Positions 61,483-64,000 of a stretch of DNA of 64,000 nucleotides are shown here, piece by piece. Origin of the DNA: an uncultured Acetatifactor sp. (lineage in GTDB: Bacteria > Bacillota > Clostridia > Lachnospirales > Lachnospiraceae). The notes below the pieces were generated by a model that was given only the letters and a program-made list of their open reading frames with translations, was not told where the DNA came from and made no database searches. The number at the start of each line of letters is the position of its first letter. The first letter of the stretch is position 1. Location: positions 124,001 to 188,000 of the forward strand of contig CANQUQ010000002.1 in the NCBI GenBank assembly GCA_947627115.1, read 5' to 3'. A program made the translations under genes and the position numbers.

Positions 61483-63600
61483 CTATTCCTCTTTGAATTC
61501 TATTCTCCTTGTGAAAGACCTCTGCTCCGTAGTGGGAGCCCCCGCCACACTCTCACCTGTCTCAGGATCTGTGGTGGTCTCGCCGGGCTTTGTCACCGTA
61601 TAGGTCATGGTTATGGTCCCCCCGGAGGTCCTGATGCCGCTGAAGTTCACTGAGTACGGGAAGGTAGCGTGATCCGCCTCCCGCAGCACCTCGCCGTCGT
61701 CCGTCACAATGCTGATCGACACGTCGGACCCCGGCACATAGTCGGGAGCTTCCTCCGCAGTCGGCGCCGCAATGCTGTCACTGTAATAATAGGTCACCGG
61801 CCGATCGGTGGGCATGGGACCCTGGCTGACCTTGATCTCCACCACGGTGCCCGGATCCACATAGGAGCCCTGGGAATAACTCTGGTAAAAGATATTTCCC
61901 GCCGCATATTCGGAATTATATTCATAGGATACCACATTCACTTCCAGTCCCAGTTCTATCAGCTCTACGGTGCCATCCTCCTCGGTCTGATTGATCAGAT
62001 TGGGGACACGGACCTTGTTCTCCTGCTTGCCCAGACTGACAGTGAGGGTAATATTGGTGCCTTCAGGCACCTTGCTGGAAGCAGCGGGCACCTGGGACAC
62101 TACGGTTCCCACCTCCGCCGTATCCGAGTAGCCCTCCATCTTAGTGACGGCAAAACCGAGGCCCTTCAATATGCTCTCCGCCTCCTCATAGCTTTTGTCG
62201 ACCACCAAAGGGACCTCCACTCCGTGAGCGCCGGCGCTGGCCGTGAGTATCACGGTAGTTCCGAGCTCCACGTTATCGCCTGCCTGGTGATCGGCGCTGA
62301 TGACCAGCCCCACCTCCACCGTGTCAGACTCCTCATACTCAGGCTCGGATTTCAGGCCCAGGGCAGCCAGTGTATTCCGTGCCTCCTCCACCGTCTTTCC
62401 AATCACATCCGGCATGGGCACGTATTCCGGCTCCGGGGATTCCTCCGTCACGATCGGACCGGAGGACTCTCCTTCCGTTTCGCCTCCTCCCAGGATCTTC
62501 ACCGCAAAGATAATGACGATCACACAGATGACAATGCCCGCCAGCACCGCCAGCAGCGTAGTCACTCTCTCCACCTTGGGATTGTAGTCGTAATCCTCTT
62601 CGTCCTCATCGTACTGCGTCTTCTCGTATACCGCCTCCGCGTCGGGCCTCAGGCGCATGGTCTCCGGCTCCTCGAACTCCGGGTAGACTGCCCTGCGCTT
62701 GATCTGTTCCATGTCGCTGTCCGTGATCATGCGCGTACCGCCGTCGATATCCGGCCCGTTCTGCACCACAAAATCCTCGTCGGGATTGATCAGAGACTGC
62801 TTCAGATCGGCGATCAGCTCCTGTATGTTCTGATATCTGCGGTCGGGAGATTTCTGACAGCATTTTAACACGATGCTCGCCACGCTTCCCGGAATCTCCG
62901 GCACGAACTCCGCGGGGGAGGGCATCTCCTCCTGAATGTGCTTGATGGCAATGGCCACCGTAGTCTCCCCGTTGAAGGGGACGCGGCCCGTGAGCATCTC
63001 GAACATGGTGATCCCAAGGGAATAGATATCGCTCTTCTCGTCGCTGTATCCGCCTCTGGCCTGCTCCGGCGAGGTGTAATGGACGGAGCCCATCACGTTG
63101 GATGTGATGGTGTTGCTGGTAGCGGCCTTGGCAATGCCAAAGTCGGTCACCTTTACCTTTCCGTCCTTTGAGATGATGATGTTCTGCGGCTTGATATCCC
63201 GGTGAATGATATGGTTGTTGTGGGCCGCCTCGATTCCCATGCTCACCTGTATGGCAATGCTGACCGCCTCCTTGTACGACAGCCTCGCCTTCTTTTCAAT
63301 ATATTTTTTGAGGGTGATCCCCTCCACCAGCTCCATGACAATATAGTGAATGTCATTTTCCTCGCCAACGTCATACACATTGACGATATTGGGGTGCATC
63401 AGGCCTGCCGCCGCCTGTGCTTCTATGCGGAACTTCGATACAAAATTGGCGTTCTCGCCAAATTCCTGCTTCAGCACCTTCACGGCCACAAAGCGATTCA
63501 GCTTATGGTCCTTCGCCTTATATACATCCGACATGCCGCCGGTGCCGATCTTCTCCAAGATTTCGTACCGATCGCTTATCATCATTCCAATCTTAATCAT
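61483..63600 (-). CDS. prkC: Ser/Thr protein kinase with PASTA domains (PrkC/Stk1)
   Basis: 705 residues. Kinase domain (about 1-275) with IGTGGMSDVYKAKD, the catalytic loop HRDIKPQN and DFGIAKA; a juxtamembrane acidic linker; one membrane segment (about 348-370); then at least three extracellular PASTA repeats (for example PMPDVIGKTVEEARNTLAAL, PLVVDKSYEEAESILKGLGF, VPNLINQTEEDGTVELIELG) and a C-terminal beta domain. PASTA binds muropeptides, so it senses wall status and phosphorylates division and wall proteins. Reversed by the PrpC phosphatase encoded just upstream. Confidence 0.97.
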   Translation of the reverse strand: MIKIGMMISDRYEILEKIGTGGMSDVYKAKDHKLNRFVAVKVLKQEFGENANFVSKFRIEAQAAAGLMHPNIVNVYDVGEENDIHYIVMELVEGITLKKYIEKKARLSYKEAVSIAIQVSMGIEAAHNNHIIHRDIKPQNIIISKDGKVKVTDFGIAKAATSNTITSNVMGSVHYTSPEQARGGYSDEKSDIYSLGITMFEMLTGRVPFNGETTVAIAIKHIQEEMPSPAEFVPEIPGSVASIVLKCCQKSPDRRYQNIQELIADLKQSLINPDEDFVVQNGPDIDGGTRMITDSDMEQIKRRAVYPEFEEPETMRLRPDAEAVYEKTQYDEDEEDYDYNPKVERVTTLLAVLAGIVICVIVIIFAVKILGGGETEGESSGPIVTEESPEPEYVPMPDVIGKTVEEARNTLAALGLKSEPEYEESDTVEVGLVISADHQAGDNVELGTTVILTASAGAHGVEVPLVVDKSYEEAESILKGLGFAVTKMEGYSDTAEVGTVVSQVPAASSKVPEGTNITLTVSLGKQENKVRVPNLINQTEEDGTVELIELGLEVNVVSYEYNSEYAAGNIFYQSYSQGSYVDPGTVVEIKVSQGPMPTDRPVTYYYSDSIAAPTAEEAPDYVPGSDVSISIVTDDGEVLREADHATFPYSVNFSGIRTSGGTITMTYTVTKPGETTTDPETGESVAGAPTTEQRSFTRRIEFKEE

Positions 63601-63620
63601 ACATGCTCTCCATTCTGAAT

Positions 63621-64000
63621 TCAGGATAAGGGATCGATCAGTATCACGCTGATATTGTCCCGGCCGCCTCGTTCATTTGCGGCTGCTACCAGCTCCTCAG
63701 CCTTCTCCACCATATCGCGGGCCCCGTCAAGTATCATCCGGATCTCCTCGTCCTCCAGCATATTGGTCAGGCCGTCCGTGCACATAAGGATCAAGTCGCC
63801 CTCCTTCACCTGCACCGAAAAGAAATCTGCCTTTACCGTGTCATCCGCTCCCACTGCCCTGGTGATGATGTTCCTGTCGGGATGGTTCCTGGCCTCCTCC
63901 CGGCCCAGACCGCCGCGCCGCACCATTTCCTCCACCCAGGAGTGATCTCTGGTGATCTGACGTATTTCCCTGTGGTTGGCCACGTACAGCCTGCTGTCGC
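63621..64000 (-). CDS. prpC: PP2C-type protein phosphatase PrpC, C-terminal part; 5' end beyond the right edge
   Basis: About 126 residues are visible in one open frame to the window end (DSRLYVANHREIRQIT onward). The PP2C metal and fold motifs GDLILMCTDGLTNMLEDEEI and GGRDNISVILI are present. It dephosphorylates the targets of PrkC. The stop is 20 bases before prkC. The true start is outside the window; an internal ATG-like start should not be used. Confidence 0.95.
   Translation of the reverse strand, partial: DSRLYVANHREIRQITRDHSWVEEMVRRGGLGREEARNHPDRNIITRAVGADDTVKADFFSVQVKEGDLILMCTDGLTNMLEDEEIRMILDGARDMVEKAEELVAAANERGGRDNISVILIDPLS

Overview
The window looks like chromosomal DNA of an anaerobic, spore-forming-type Firmicute, most likely a Lachnospiraceae-like clostridium (inference). 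The grounds are the mraZ-rsmH-ftsL-PBP order, an 874-residue pyruvate phosphate dikinase of the Clostridium symbiosum type, a DUF815 ATPase, a class B sortase with an SPKTG substrate, a PASTA kinase with PP2C phosphatase, AGGAGG ribosome binding sites and sigma-A-type promoters. Most of the DNA is fairly GC-rich. The exceptions are an AT-rich island at about 7.0-8.8 kb and a degraded phage fragment at about 50.0-50.5 kb.

Layout. 1-4.7 kb (minus): start of the division/cell wall cluster mraZ, rsmH, ftsL, a class B PBP and the first residues of a second PBP, behind a promoter with MraZ-box-like repeats. 4.9-6.9 kb: lgt and ychF. 7.0-8.8 kb: AT-rich island with two orphan genes and gene remnants. 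8.8-15.2 kb: ppdK, a membrane glycerophosphodiesterase, an ABC-F ATPase with an unusual second P-loop, and a PHP phosphoesterase. 15.2-24.0 kb (minus): pheA, DUF815 ATPase, ppx, ppk1, maf and a HAD phosphatase in one close-packed run, then a separate unit of a small acidic protein and a CPBP protease. 24.2-25.2 kb: a DUF5050 protein.

25.2-37.3 kb (minus) is the most striking block. It is an eight-gene operon that begins with an ArsR/SmtB-type regulator carrying an intact SmtB-like zinc site. It continues with a large membrane protein, an ABC ATPase and permease, a Gln/Gly-repeat membrane protein, a MoxR ATPase, a DUF58 protein and a 1489-residue VWA protein. 37.4-39.7 kb: an intergenic tandem repeat, ApbE, and a divergent NusG-II/Gx-transporter pair. 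39.7-43.8 kb (minus): folC, folE, an HD-domain hydrolase, folP and a folB-folK fusion; the HD protein is a candidate for the dihydroneopterin triphosphate dephosphorylation step. 43.8-47 kb: a CmpB-type membrane protein, a PH-domain protein, a nitroreductase and pyrB-pyrI. 46.9-49.8 kb: a two-component system. 50-54.2 kb: portal pseudogene, DUF362 lipoprotein, alpha/beta hydrolase, a small orphan and a divergent LysR regulator. 54.3-57.6 kb: a BvgS-like hybrid kinase with two solute-binding domains. 57.8-60.5 kb (minus): sortase B, an LCP enzyme and an SPKTG surface protein, which form a cell wall anchoring cassette. 60.6-64 kb (minus): prpC (cut by the edge), prkC and rsgA.

The best candidates for undescribed biology are the putative zinc-responsive MoxR/DUF58/VWA/ABC operon, the HD hydrolase in the folate operon, the DUF815 ATPase embedded in the polyphosphate operon, and the SrtB-LCP-SPKTG cassette. 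All functional statements come from motif reading by eye. No similarity search was run.
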